DNA of 64,000 nt from Chitinispirillaceae bacterium (GTDB lineage: Bacteria; Fibrobacterota; Chitinivibrionia; Chitinivibrionales; Chitinispirillaceae). The stretch is taken from contig JAFGIN010000113.1 in NCBI GenBank assembly GCA_016929595.1, positions 1 to 64,000 of the forward strand, given 5' to 3'. Position numbers and translations under genes: made by a program. Shown one piece after another: positions 10,008-19,535 of this stretch. Positions within the stretch are counted from its first letter, which is position 1, and every line of letters starts with the position of its first letter. The notes beneath the pieces were generated by a model. The model had not been told where the DNA came from. It saw only the letters and a list, made by a program, of their open reading frames with translations, and did no database searches.

Positions 10008-10034
10008 ATTAATTACTCTAACAGAGTAATTAAT
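10008..10034. repeat. AT-rich palindrome upstream of tRNA-Val
   Basis: Perfect 12-bp inverted repeat ATTAATTACTCT/AGAGTAATTAAT around a 3-nt centre (AAC), ending five bases before the -35 box of the tRNA promoter. It could be an operator, or a factor-independent stop for transcription coming from upstream, but there is no T tract beyond the usual AT richness. Confidence 0.6.
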
Positions 10035-10039
10035 TAGAT

Positions 10040-10068
10040 TTGACACCATGGATGTACAGTTCTATTTT
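10040..10068 (+). promoter_or_regulatory. Promoter of tRNA-Val
   Basis: TTGACA at 10040-10045, a 17-bp spacer, TATTTT at 10063-10068, about 20 bases before the mature tRNA start. The same box pair recurs at 18086-18114, and TATTTT also occurs 18 bp after TTGAAA upstream of ilvD. Confidence 0.65.
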
Positions 10069-10088
10069 ACAGGTATACGAATTTTTTC

Positions 10089-10162
10089 GGGCGCATGGCT
10101 CAGTTGGTTAGAGCGCCGCGTTCACATCGCGGAGATCGCTGGTTCGAGTCCAGCTGCGCCCA
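10089..10162 (+). tRNA. tRNA-Val (anticodon CAC)
   Basis: Full cloverleaf: acceptor GGGCGCA/TGCGCCC, D arm GCTC...GAGC, anticodon stem CCGCG/CGCGG with loop TTCACAT (anticodon CAC at 10123-10125), variable AGATC, T arm GCTGG-TTCGAGT-CCAGC, discriminator A at 10162. The CCA end is not encoded. It reads GUG valine codons. Confidence 0.97.
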
Positions 10163-10225
10163 TGAACCTTCTTCAAAATTGCAATATACGTAAATTTATT
10201 ACGTTATACAGACTTAAAAATTGAT

Positions 10226-11674
10226 ATGTATAAAAAATTTCCTTTCATTCTGATGATGTTGGTTACCATATCCAAAACTGGTGGCCAGGAACAATTCGAC
10301 TCTTGTATGGTTTTTTTGTCTCCCAGCCCGGGTTCGGTAATTACAATTCCAGCATGTACTCTTCAGGTCGAATCCGAATGTAAAAGCCTCAAAAGTGTTG
10401 AATTTCAGGCACGCTATTATTCCAACGAAGCGGACACCCCACATATTGCCACCCTCGGGAAGGTTACCCATAAACCGTTCAAAATTGTATGGGATATTTC
10501 AGCGATACCCAATCAATACTATTCGGGGGTTGAGTTAATAGCGATTGGCACATCTTCAAATGGTAAAACCTCTGTATCTTTTCGTGACGGAATATTCTTT
10601 CTCCACAATCCTCTGGAGAAATACCAGGCGGAATTCCCTTATGAGTATAGTGGAACCAAAGAGATCACCGGCAATTCCATTGAGTTACCATCCAATCGTA
10701 AAACCGTAAAAATTGATGTCGCATCCTACTGGAACGAGAAAGAGATCGTTTTCATTCTTAATGTTACTGATCCTCTGTTTTACGCAAACATTGAGCGCGA
10801 AATATTAGCTTCCATGGGCGTTGAAATTTTGATAGATCTCCAGAATACTAAAAAAACATACCCGGATAAAAATGTACTAATGTATGCAATCCCGCTGTTT
10901 GGCAAACCGATGCAGGTGACTTATAAGCCATCAATTGACCAGAATGGCCGTTTTAATCTGGAAACGTCATCAGAACAATGTGAATTGAATTTTTCAGTCA
11001 CAAAAAATGATTTCAAAGGATTTTCGATTTACTGTTCGCTTCCCGCTGTTACATTTGGTACCGAAATCCCGGAATCTTTATCTTGTAATTTTATAGCAAA
11101 GACACTTGAGGAAAACAATTCTATTCGAAGAACCTCATGGGTTAAGGTTAACCATATATTTGAAGTATACAGTCCAGCGATATGGGGAACGATAAAATAC
11201 AACACCAAACCTCTTTCTAAAAATCGTGCACTGGTCTTCGGAATCTCCTTTATTGCAGGGTTAATAATCTTTCTTTTTTATATTCTTTTATTAAAACTGT
11301 CCCAAAAGCCACACAAACAGATCAAGTTCGAGCGCAATGAAGCAGAACAACAGTTATTTGACCAGATAAAAACTATCATCGAAGATAAAATGGTTCAGAA
11401 AAAACTGTCTACAGACATTATTGCCAGAGAACTGAAAATGACACCGAAAAAGTTGAATATGCTACTTAAAAAATATACTGGCATGTCATCTCAGATGTAT
11501 TTGATGTACTGCCGCTCAGAAGTTGCCAAGGAGAGACTTCGATCATCACACTGGAGCGAAGTCGCGATTGCTGAAGCCAGTGGCTTCGAAAATGCATCAG
11601 AGATGGAGAAGTATTTCATCAGATTCAACAAAATGACCCCCTTCAAATTCCGCCAACAACAACAGATCTCCTGA
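10226..11674 (+). CDS. Membrane-anchored AraC-type regulator with sugar-binding-like ectodomain
   Basis: 482 residues. The N-terminus has a signal or anchor segment. Residues about 25-330 are extracytoplasmic: an Ig-like part, then a beta domain whose layout (DVASYWNEKEIVFILNVTDP, EILIDLQNTKKTYPDKN) recalls CBM9-like carbohydrate-binding domains. One membrane helix follows (about 335-360, GISFIAGLIIFLFYILLL), then a short cytoplasmic linker and a C-terminal AraC/XylS-like helix-turn-helix domain (about 375-480, SEVAIAEASGFENASEMEKYFIRFNKMTP). The likely role is one-protein sensing of a polysaccharide product with direct control of transcription, similar in logic to Bacteroidetes HTCS proteins but without kinase or receiver. 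The DNA-binding domain is clear; the ligand is inference. Confidence 0.85.
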   Translation: MYKKFPFILMMLVTISKTGGQEQFDSCMVFLSPSPGSVITIPACTLQVESECKSLKSVEFQARYYSNEADTPHIATLGKVTHKPFKIVWDISAIPNQYYSGVELIAIGTSSNGKTSVSFRDGIFFLHNPLEKYQAEFPYEYSGTKEITGNSIELPSNRKTVKIDVASYWNEKEIVFILNVTDPLFYANIEREILASMGVEILIDLQNTKKTYPDKNVLMYAIPLFGKPMQVTYKPSIDQNGRFNLETSSEQCELNFSVTKNDFKGFSIYCSLPAVTFGTEIPESLSCNFIAKTLEENNSIRRTSWVKVNHIFEVYSPAIWGTIKYNTKPLSKNRALVFGISFIAGLIIFLFYILLLKLSQKPHKQIKFERNEAEQQLFDQIKTIIEDKMVQKKLSTDIIARELKMTPKKLNMLLKKYTGMSSQMYLMYCRSEVAKERLRSSHWSEVAIAEASGFENASEMEKYFIRFNKMTPFKFRQQQQIS

Positions 11675-11957
11675 CATATCCACACTCTTCCTCATTGATC
11701 TGTATTCACATTCATTGTAAACTTCAGAATGCACCGGAAAAAATCTCTTTAACCAGATATCCGGCCATATTTTCCTGATGGTGTGAGTTGTGCAGCATTT
11801 TTTGTCAGATAAGGGATAACAGATGCTAAGGATACATAATCTGATATTTTGATCGCCGCAAGCCGCCCCGAAGCGTCAGATATGCTGAAACAAATCGCTA
11901 TACGGAATCGACCAATTGAGATCTGAAACCGTTATTTTTTTCTGAAAGACACATCTG

Positions 11958-13856
11958 ATGATAGTAACACCACTCAAGAGAGTCAAAAGCCTTCTCATTC
12001 GAATACTTCTCATACTTGCCTTACTTTCATTATTCGAAATGCTGGTTGTACTTATTCTTCCACCATTAGCTCATTTCCAGGAGTTTATGGTTCGCATTAT
12101 CTTTCTAACAACAGTTTTTGCGGCCGCATTATACTACGAAAATCTGCGGATTAAAAAAGCCACACGAGCTTTTTCTGAGGATAACCCTGAGCTGGCTGAC
12201 AGATTAAAAAAGACACACAAATCCATCGACACTATTGACACATGTTTCGATTATATCAAATTCCAGAAACAACTTCTTGCCCACAATCTGACAAACCTTA
12301 AAAACATCGAAACGTCTTTTAACAAAAGTGAACAAAGATACAGAAATCTTATAGAAACATTGCCAGATGCAACCATCCTCACCGACCACAACGGATCAAT
12401 TATTATGTTCAATCGTCGTTCCTCAGTGGTTTTTGGAATTGACATGAATGAAAAAATATCCGACCTGGACATCTTTTCATTCATTCCCCGACATGAACAC
12501 GACCATTTTCACGACGTTACAGATCAACTTAAAAATAAAAAACAGGTCGAATCATTCGAATGCTTGATGATAAAAAAGAATACTCCTCTGCTTTTCAGTG
12601 CAGAAGTAAGCATCTCCGCTGCTTATGGACAGGACAATGAGATCTATGAGCTCATTTTTGTGATCAGAGATATCTCCGAACGTAAAAGATCAGAACTGGA
12701 AAGAGCCAAAACGGAGGAACAGTTCAGATCCATTTACAAAATGGAGGTGATAAGTCAACTGGCAGGAGGCATCGCTCATGATTTCAATAATATTCTTGGA
12801 GCAATTTCCGGGTATAGTGATCTAATCCTGCTGCGATATCAGGAAGATGAACGCCTTTCAAAATATGCAAAAATGATTTTATCTGCCTCCACACGAGCAT
12901 CTGACCTTACAAAAAAACTCTTGACGTTCTCCCGTAAGAGTAAATTACAGATGGAGAGTATCAACGTTCACCATCTCATAAAGGAAACTGTTGAGCTGCT
13001 CCGTCGCACTATAGATAAAAATATTCACGTTTCATGCACGCTCAATGCCAATTCACCCTTTATTACAGGTGATGCAACTCAGCTTCAAAGCGCCCTTATG
13101 AACCTCGCTATCAATTCACGTGATGCAATGCCTTACGGGGGAAAAATACACGTTACCACAGAGGATACTGTGCTTGATGAAAAACTCACAATTTTTCATG
13201 CATATTCAATTTCTCCGGGAAGCTATCTCGCAATCTCGATTCATGATACCGGTTCAGGAATGGATCATCATGTGCTGTCTCATCTCTTTGAACCATTTTT
13301 TACAACAAAGGATGTTGGAAAAGGCACAGGCCTTGGCCTTGCAAGTGCATATGGTACGATAAAAAGTCATAACGGTTACATCGATGTAAAAAGTAAGCCA
13401 GGAGATGGGGCCATATTTACCATGTACATCCCGAATTCCAGGACAAATTCTCCACCCGAAATTACAAAGTTAACTCATAACGGTAATGGAAAGGGCAATA
13501 TTCTCATTGTTGATGATGAATCAGTCATCCGCGATGCTGTTAAAGAGATGCTCACCTGGATGGGGTATTCTGTTTTTACCAGTAAAAGCGCTCTGGAGGC
13601 AATTGAATTTTACCAGAAACGCTCACCCGTAATTGACCTTGTTATCCTCGATATGATTATGCCCGGTATGAACGGAAAAGAGTGTCTGGCAGCACTAAAA
13701 AAAATCGACAGCAATGTTAAGGTTATTTTATCAACCGGGTATCGAATGGACGAGAGACATGAGGAGCTCTTAAAAGATGGGATCATCGATATTCTTCAAA
13801 AGCCATTTCTTTCTGCACAACTGGCTCAGGCAATTCATAACGCACTCCACGGTTGA
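11958..13856 (+). CDS. Hybrid sensor histidine kinase (PAS, HisKA, HATPase, receiver)
   Basis: 632 residues. Two N-terminal membrane helices (about 10-60), a helical linker, a PAS domain (about 125-245, RYRNLIETLPDATILTD), a HisKA dimerisation domain with phospho-acceptor His in GGIAHDFNN, a HATPase domain (N box NLAINSRDAM, G boxes DTGSGM and GTGLGLASAYG), and a C-terminal receiver (about 510-630, ILIVDDE, acceptor Asp in VILDMIMPG, Lys in LQKPF). This layout is typical of soluble-signal hybrid kinases. No separate regulator lies next to it, so its output partner is unknown; the neighbouring AraC-type and fibro-slime genes point to surface functions. Confidence 0.95.
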   Translation: MIVTPLKRVKSLLIRILLILALLSLFEMLVVLILPPLAHFQEFMVRIIFLTTVFAAALYYENLRIKKATRAFSEDNPELADRLKKTHKSIDTIDTCFDYIKFQKQLLAHNLTNLKNIETSFNKSEQRYRNLIETLPDATILTDHNGSIIMFNRRSSVVFGIDMNEKISDLDIFSFIPRHEHDHFHDVTDQLKNKKQVESFECLMIKKNTPLLFSAEVSISAAYGQDNEIYELIFVIRDISERKRSELERAKTEEQFRSIYKMEVISQLAGGIAHDFNNILGAISGYSDLILLRYQEDERLSKYAKMILSASTRASDLTKKLLTFSRKSKLQMESINVHHLIKETVELLRRTIDKNIHVSCTLNANSPFITGDATQLQSALMNLAINSRDAMPYGGKIHVTTEDTVLDEKLTIFHAYSISPGSYLAISIHDTGSGMDHHVLSHLFEPFFTTKDVGKGTGLGLASAYGTIKSHNGYIDVKSKPGDGAIFTMYIPNSRTNSPPEITKLTHNGNGKGNILIVDDESVIRDAVKEMLTWMGYSVFTSKSALEAIEFYQKRSPVIDLVILDMIMPGMNGKECLAALKKIDSNVKVILSTGYRMDERHEELLKDGIIDILQKPFLSAQLAQAIHNALHG

Positions 13857-14103
13857 AAAAGGGTTTCTGTGAAATGAATTGATACTGATAACACGCAATC
13901 GATTGTAGTTTATGAGTTTTAGAATACTATAGAATACGCATTTTCTATAAAAAAATAATGGAAATACGATCAATTTTACCATTCAGATCATATAATCAGA
14001 TATATTAATATTAAATCTCATATATTAATGGATAATTTAAGAAGTGTATTTTAAGTCTTTGAATACAATTGACACACATTAGTTTTTAGAAAGAGTTTGT
14101 ATT

Positions 14104-17100
14104 ATGAAATTGTTGTTCAGGCAAAAACTTATCATGATTCTGACAGGGGCACTGTGTCTCTTTTTTTCTGAGAGTACAGCAACAATAACTATTCACATTT
14201 TGCATCCATGGGCCGATGATACCGCCAGGGTAAATTACGGGTTGTTTTTTCAGTATGAAGGAAACTGGCATCCCGGAGCCAAAATGACTAAGGAAGTTGA
14301 TGACTGGTTTTACATCACCATCCGTACTCCCGGTCCCACCTCCAGTTATTTCAGTATTGCAAGTTTCAAATCATCAACCTACGTCCCTCAGGATTCACAG
14401 GTTAAATATAACGGTGGTGGTGCCAGCACGGGTATTTTTTATAGAGACATCCTTGCAGATATGCCGCCAGACAGCAATGTATATATATATGTTGACGATT
14501 TGAAGAAGCCGCCCAGAATCGTATACGAGCCACCCAAAAGTAAAGTCATTCGATTTTTTAACCCATGGGAAATTGGAGCTCCTCGCCTCGTTCTTAAAGG
14601 TTCCAAAACTCCAATCCGTATTCGATATATGCCAGAATTGTGCGGCTGGTTCGGTTATTACCATACACGACCGGACAGTCTGATCTTTTACTTCTCAAAC
14701 TCCAGAGAGTCCTCAGAGACTTTCGGCAGCAACGGGTTAAATGATAAAACCTTCATTGACCTTTCAGATCAATTTGCAACGTCCGATACATTGTGGATAC
14801 TTCCATCCCTTACTGAAGGCGAGCCACCATCAATTACTCCAAATTTTCCTGGCAGAGTCGGAAATTGTGCTCCGATCACCCTGGCTGCAATACTGAGGGA
14901 CATTGGCGAACATCCCGACTTTGGCCAGTCAGCCAGTAAATGTATCAATACAAATAATGATAAATTGCCAGTCAAAGGTATGGTAGAAAAGAAACTCAAA
15001 GATGGCAAAATTGTGCCCACCAGCAAAGTATGCGCGCATTCGGCTGATGAATGGTTTACAACACAGACGATTACCGGGGATTATAAAAACGAGCAATGCT
15101 ACAACCTGACTCTTTACAAAAACGAGGAAGGATTATACGAATACGACACAAAGAACTTCTTTCCATTGGATGATTTTAAATTTCTTGATGAAGCCAAAAA
15201 AGTTCCCAATCCTAACTATACCCCTTCAAAGTCTAATGATTCACTGGAACACAACTTTCATTTTACGATGGAGCTCGCCTGTGAATTCGAGTATGTTAAA
15301 GGACAGACATTTTATTTCAGAGGTGATGATGATGTATGGGTATTCATCGACAGTCAACTGGTTGTTGACCTTGGCGGCCTGCATCAGGCAGCAAGCGATT
15401 CGGTTGACCTTGACAAGTTGGGTCTCAAGGAAAAGCAGACATACAGTTTCAAGCTGTTTTTCACCGAACGAAAGCCTATTAATTCCAATTTCAGAGTGGT
15501 TACATCGATAAACCTCCGTACCTCAAGTAAACTTTTTGCAACTATTACTGAACTTGGTGGCTCGAGTAAAAAATACGATATGTTTGAAAAAGTGACACAG
15601 GGACAGTTGGCCTGCGATCAAAATGCAGAAGTAACGGATACGATCAAAGCTGTTGTTGAATTCGAAATTCAAGGTCCCTCATTCCCAAGTCCTGAAAAAC
15701 TTTTTGCGGGATCAAAATATGCCGGTATCACAGTATTTCCAGATTACACAAATATAACTATCGCACCAGATTCAATAGTCCAGTTCGAGACCGGTATCTA
15801 TACAATTACCTACCGCTCTGCCAGCGACCCGAGTCAATCAAATCAGATAACATTTTTCGTTGAAAAGCCAAAAAAACCACTTCAGGATGATAACCCGGTG
15901 ATTGACGCAGTGATTTCTGCCGGCAATAATACAGGCAGTGCGGACATCGTAGAAGTATATTACAGGGATACACTCAGAAAAGCGCCTGATTCAATCATCG
16001 TTGCCTGGCCGTCACTATCCAGTAGAAAAACATTCTCCGGAACTTCCCTTACGTGGGATCCAGCCAATAAGCGTCACGTAACAGTCAATGTTACCGGATC
16101 ATTTGATAATCTATTAACTTCATATGCAGGAATTGACAGTCTTGGGATGAGCTACTCCGTTGATACAGCATTTGCCAATCCGATTCTGACCTCTAAATTC
16201 AGAATCCGCGACAGCATAGGTCCGCTTATCCTTACAGCCTCATATATGGAACGGCAATCAGATGTACCGGATACATTCTGGTTAAGTTTTTCTGAAGAGC
16301 TTGCGGAATCAACACTTATCGGTAACTCGCTATTACTTATTAAAAAAGACACATCAGTTGCATTAACTGTTATCAGTGCTGTTAAAGGAGCTGCCAACCG
16401 CACAATGGTCATTACTAATCAGCTGGGTTCCATTGTACCGGAGTCTGGAGACAGTTTACGATTCATTCCCGGAGGCCCTGTCACCGATATGTTTGGAATT
16501 CATCCGCATGATGCAAACCGGGCCGTAGTCATTGGTATAGAGGGAAAGCCACCGGTCATTACCAGCTCGTGGTACAAAGATGTCAATGCTGACGGCCACA
16601 TAGATGTTGTCGTAATGACATTCAATAAAGAAGTCGTACCAGAAAAAATTAAAGGTACCTTTTCTATTGGTAATATGACTTCACCAATAATAAATGAAGA
16701 CCGCATCAGATACCCCGGGTCCGGATCTGACAAAAAACAGCTGGTATTTGATTTGAGAGGCTATTTTGATAAAGAAATAATGACAACAGGTGCTATGACT
16801 CCACAAATAGAGTTTCTCGATTTTCCCGGAAGACAATACTCTGCTCAGGTAAATGATAGCGCTGCCCCGGTAATTGTTGATGCTTTATTCGCTGAGGGAT
16901 ACCTCGAAACAAATGGAACTGCAACCCCGGAAACTCTTACGATTACCTTCTCAGAACCAGTGCTGCCATGCACTTCCGAACAACCATTTCTGTTTATAGT
17001 CAGACCGAATCCAAACGAACTCGACACCCTTCGACACGAACTCTACACCCTTCGACTCAACGAGCTGTCAAGGGCGAACGACAAAGTCGTATACACAGTA

Positions 17101-17565
17101 CTTGAAGTATCAGGAAAAGGTTATCCGTCAACCTCTGATTCAGTTTATATAAACCCCGAAGCAACTATTGAGGATGCAGCCAGGAATGTACAGAATAATA
17201 CCGCTAATCGCCGCGTTAATCTGAAAGTTCAACCGATAAAACTTCGATTTTCTCTTTCTGCGGGCCCATCACCATTCATACCCGGCGTAGAAAAGGTCTA
17301 TATAACTGTCGATCCAGCTGTCAGAACCCGTAATGAGATCGACATACATGCCCATGCCTATATTTTCGATCCACTCGGAACTTGTATTTACGATACACAG
17401 GACCGGTCTAACCAGACGATTAAATTAGAATGGAACGGTACAAATCGCAAAGGAAGACAGGTTGGTACTGGAACCTATCTTTTAATTGTTGAGATGACCG
17501 ATATGAAAACAGCTCAAAAAAAAGTGGAGCAGAAAAAAATAGGTACCAGAAAAACGAAGCTATAG
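14104..17565 (+). CDS. Large secreted fibro-slime domain protein
   Basis: 1153 residues with an N-terminal signal peptide. Two modules near the start share an HILHPW/RFFNPWE theme (about 25-125 and 140-205). A fibro-slime domain (about 210-480) follows: FPGRVGNCAP, then a PA14-like core FYFRGDDDVWVFIDSQLVVD and LFFTERKPINSNFRV. Repeated beta domains of cadherin/Ig type fill about 490-1050, and a FlgD-like tail (WNGTNRKGRQVGTGTYLLIV) closes the protein. Fibro-slime proteins are characteristic of Fibrobacter and are implicated in surface or cellulose attachment. A tandem 7-residue duplication (ELDTLRH/ELYTLRL) is present near residue 975. TTGACA precedes the gene at 14069-14074, but no good -10 follows. 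Confidence 0.92.
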   Translation: MKLLFRQKLIMILTGALCLFFSESTATITIHILHPWADDTARVNYGLFFQYEGNWHPGAKMTKEVDDWFYITIRTPGPTSSYFSIASFKSSTYVPQDSQVKYNGGGASTGIFYRDILADMPPDSNVYIYVDDLKKPPRIVYEPPKSKVIRFFNPWEIGAPRLVLKGSKTPIRIRYMPELCGWFGYYHTRPDSLIFYFSNSRESSETFGSNGLNDKTFIDLSDQFATSDTLWILPSLTEGEPPSITPNFPGRVGNCAPITLAAILRDIGEHPDFGQSASKCINTNNDKLPVKGMVEKKLKDGKIVPTSKVCAHSADEWFTTQTITGDYKNEQCYNLTLYKNEEGLYEYDTKNFFPLDDFKFLDEAKKVPNPNYTPSKSNDSLEHNFHFTMELACEFEYVKGQTFYFRGDDDVWVFIDSQLVVDLGGLHQAASDSVDLDKLGLKEKQTYSFKLFFTERKPINSNFRVVTSINLRTSSKLFATITELGGSSKKYDMFEKVTQGQLACDQNAEVTDTIKAVVEFEIQGPSFPSPEKLFAGSKYAGITVFPDYTNITIAPDSIVQFETGIYTITYRSASDPSQSNQITFFVEKPKKPLQDDNPVIDAVISAGNNTGSADIVEVYYRDTLRKAPDSIIVAWPSLSSRKTFSGTSLTWDPANKRHVTVNVTGSFDNLLTSYAGIDSLGMSYSVDTAFANPILTSKFRIRDSIGPLILTASYMERQSDVPDTFWLSFSEELAESTLIGNSLLLIKKDTSVALTVISAVKGAANRTMVITNQLGSIVPESGDSLRFIPGGPVTDMFGIHPHDANRAVVIGIEGKPPVITSSWYKDVNADGHIDVVVMTFNKEVVPEKIKGTFSIGNMTSPIINEDRIRYPGSGSDKKQLVFDLRGYFDKEIMTTGAMTPQIEFLDFPGRQYSAQVNDSAAPVIVDALFAEGYLETNGTATPETLTITFSEPVLPCTSEQPFLFIVRPNPNELDTLRHELYTLRLNELSRANDKVVYTVLEVSGKGYPSTSDSVYINPEATIEDAARNVQNNTANRRVNLKVQPIKLRFSLSAGPSPFIPGVEKVYITVDPAVRTRNEIDIHAHAYIFDPLGTCIYDTQDRSNQTIKLEWNGTNRKGRQVGTGTYLLIVEMTDMKTAQKKVEQKKIGTRKTKL

Positions 17566-17570
17566 ACTTT

Positions 17571-18038
17571 TTAATGCCCCGGCGGGCATCGCGAGACTTT
17601 ATAATGTGATCGTTTCCACAGGACTGCAAGTGTGATTAAAAGCAGTCCCATAACGAGTCCTGTGGAATCGATAACGACATCTATCAGTTTTCCAGTCCTT
17701 CCTGGCACAAAAATCTGATGTATCTCATCTGAAATCGAATATATAACACCTGATAAAAATGCAAGGGCCACCCCCTGTCGTAATTTTTCTCCTGTAAACC
17801 AGCTCTTAAAAAAGAGAACGCCTAAAATCAGGTATTCGATGAAATGTGCCGCCTTCCTGACTACAAAATTTGACAACACCCCCGCTTGTGAACCGAAAAC
17901 TGATATCAATGTATTGTTTATTAAATCAACAATAAACAAACTGTTGGCGTCTGAAGCATCTGCGTTTTTCCCTGACTGGAAGAATATTACCAGACACCAC
18001 AAAGCAGTAAGTGCCCACCAGTACACTCTGTTTTTCAT
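17571..18038 (-). CDS. VanZ-like membrane protein
   Basis: 155 residues with four predicted membrane helices. The family pattern is clear: an N-terminal WxLVIFFQS segment, VRKAAHFIEYLILGVLF, and SDEIHQIFVPGRTGKLIDVVIDSTG. VanZ-like proteins are widespread; one is linked to teicoplanin resistance, but most, as probably here, have no assigned role. It converges on the fibro-slime gene with only five bases between the stop codons. A GC-rich inverted repeat, GCCCGCCGGGGC, lies at its 3' end but has no T tract. Confidence 0.9.
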   Translation of the reverse strand: MKNRVYWWALTALWCLVIFFQSGKNADASDANSLFIVDLINNTLISVFGSQAGVLSNFVVRKAAHFIEYLILGVLFFKSWFTGEKLRQGVALAFLSGVIYSISDEIHQIFVPGRTGKLIDVVIDSTGLVMGLLLITLAVLWKRSHYKVSRCPPGH

Positions 18039-18085
18039 TTTTTTATAAATCTTTCATACTTGTTGTTGTGTTTAAAAAATTACAT

Positions 18086-18114
18086 TTGACACGATGTATG
18101 AAATTACATATTTT
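18086..18114 (+). promoter_or_regulatory. Promoter of the aminotransferase leader
   Basis: TTGACA at 18086-18091, 17-bp spacer, TATTTT at 18109-18114, identical in both boxes and spacing to the tRNA-Val promoter. Transcription would begin near 18121, only about 30 bases before an intrinsic terminator. Confidence 0.6.
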
Positions 18115-18149
18115 CCATCGGAATGTCTAAATCTATACTAAAAAGTTTT

Positions 18150-18189
18150 GCCGAAAGAATGTGGTCGTAATTTCTTTCGGCTTTTTTTT
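18150..18189 (+). terminator. Intrinsic terminator or attenuator in the leader of the aminotransferase operon
   Basis: Stem GCCGAAAGAA (18150-18159) pairs with TTCTTTCGGC (18172-18181), followed by eight T (18182-18189). It points along the plus strand, yet no plus-strand gene ends just upstream, and it lies between a good promoter and the aminotransferase start. That arrangement suggests attenuation or a short independent RNA. A 15-residue frame (ATG 18123 to TAA 18168-18170) overlaps the first stem arm but has no good ribosome site. Confidence 0.82.
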
Positions 18190-18234
18190 GGCAATTTTAC
18201 GTCTACTTTTCACTATCAGGAGAACCTAACGATT

Positions 18235-19533
18235 ATGGATCAGCAGGCAAGAGAGCTGAACGACATCATTCAATCATCAAATCCTCATACATTCAACTGT
18301 CTTTCGGAAAGAGGAAAGGCAATTTTCTTTCCGAAAAAAGGGATACTCTCTCAGAGTGCTGAAGCAAAAGGGAAGAAGATAAACGCTACTATCGGAACAG
18401 CGCTTGAAGATGATGGATCACCGATGGCTTTGAAGTCAGTTCTTTCTTTCCTGAATATGGATAACAAAGAACCTTTTGCTTACGCTCCGAGTCCAGGGCA
18501 GCCAGGCATTCGTTCGGCCTGGAAAGAGATGATGCTCCGGAAGAATCCATCATTATCAGGTAAACAGTTCAGCCTGCCAGTTGTAAACTCTGCGCTGACA
18601 CATGGTCTCTCCATGGCCGGTTATTTGTTTGTTGACAGTGGCGACGCTATCATTACACCAGACCTGTACTGGGAAAATTATGACCTGATTTTCGAAAACT
18701 CCTATGGGGGTCGCCTGGAAACATTTCCAATGTTTAACCAGGACAATGGTTTTAATATCGAAGGACTTCGGGAACAGCTCGAAAATTCTACCACAAAAAA
18801 GAAAATCCTTATCCTGAATTTTCCCAATAACCCCACTGGTTATACCGTAACTGTTGATGAAGCACATGCGATTAAAAACCTGCTTGTGGAAATTGCAGAA
18901 AAAGGAAGCAATGTAATCGTTCTGATTGATGATGCTTATTTTGGTCTGGTATTCAAAGAAGGGATCCTCAAGGAATCGATCTTTTCTCTTCTGTGCAATG
19001 CTCATGAACGTATTCTTGCCATCAAGTTTGACGGTCCAACCAAGGAAGATTACGTGTGGGGATTCAGAGTTGGCTTTGTGACCTTTGGTACCGCTAAAAG
19101 CAGTCCCGCTTTGTACAGTGCATTGGAAGCGAAAATCGGTGGCGCAATCAGAGGCTCAATTTCAAACGCATCGAATATAAGCCAATTTTTATTGCAAAGT
19201 GCCTACAAAGCACCTTCGTACGATAATGAAAAGATAGAAAAGTTCTCTATCCTGAAGAGAAGATTTGAAAAAATCACGACAATATTATCAGATCATCCCG
19301 AATATAATCAATTTTTTACAACACTTCCCTGCAACTCCGGGTATTTCATGTGTGTAAGAATCCACTCTGGAAATGCAGAAAAAGTAAGATCTATTCTTCT
19401 CGAAAAATACAGTACAGGTGTCATCGCACAGAAGGATGTCATACGGCTCGCATTTTCATCAGTACCAATAGATAGTATAGACTTGTTGTTTGAAAACCTG
19501 TTCAACGCAGCACGGGATGAAAGGGTTTCATAA
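18235..19533 (+). CDS. Class I/II (fold type I) PLP aminotransferase
   Basis: 432 residues from the ATG at 18235, chosen for the AGGAG at 18219; a longer in-frame start would run through the terminator. Fold-type I features: YAPSPGQPGIRSAW, LNFPNNPTGYT with the PLP-contacting Asn-Pro, DDAYFGL for the pyridine-contacting Asp and Tyr, the probable Schiff-base Lys in KFDGPTKEDYVWGFRVGF, and an Arg near the C-terminus for the substrate carboxylate. Substrate is not evident; it resembles aspartate/aromatic-type enzymes only in general. Two bases separate it from the HAD gene, so the pair is an operon. Confidence 0.9.
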   Translation: MDQQARELNDIIQSSNPHTFNCLSERGKAIFFPKKGILSQSAEAKGKKINATIGTALEDDGSPMALKSVLSFLNMDNKEPFAYAPSPGQPGIRSAWKEMMLRKNPSLSGKQFSLPVVNSALTHGLSMAGYLFVDSGDAIITPDLYWENYDLIFENSYGGRLETFPMFNQDNGFNIEGLREQLENSTTKKKILILNFPNNPTGYTVTVDEAHAIKNLLVEIAEKGSNVIVLIDDAYFGLVFKEGILKESIFSLLCNAHERILAIKFDGPTKEDYVWGFRVGFVTFGTAKSSPALYSALEAKIGGAIRGSISNASNISQFLLQSAYKAPSYDNEKIEKFSILKRRFEKITTILSDHPEYNQFFTTLPCNSGYFMCVRIHSGNAEKVRSILLEKYSTGVIAQKDVIRLAFSSVPIDSIDLLFENLFNAARDERVS

Positions 19534-19535
19534 TC

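Noticed and set aside
17571-17596. Terminator between the fibro-slime and VanZ genes
   Set aside because: A GC-rich inverted repeat is present, but neither strand has a T run and the repeat is inside the VanZ coding end.
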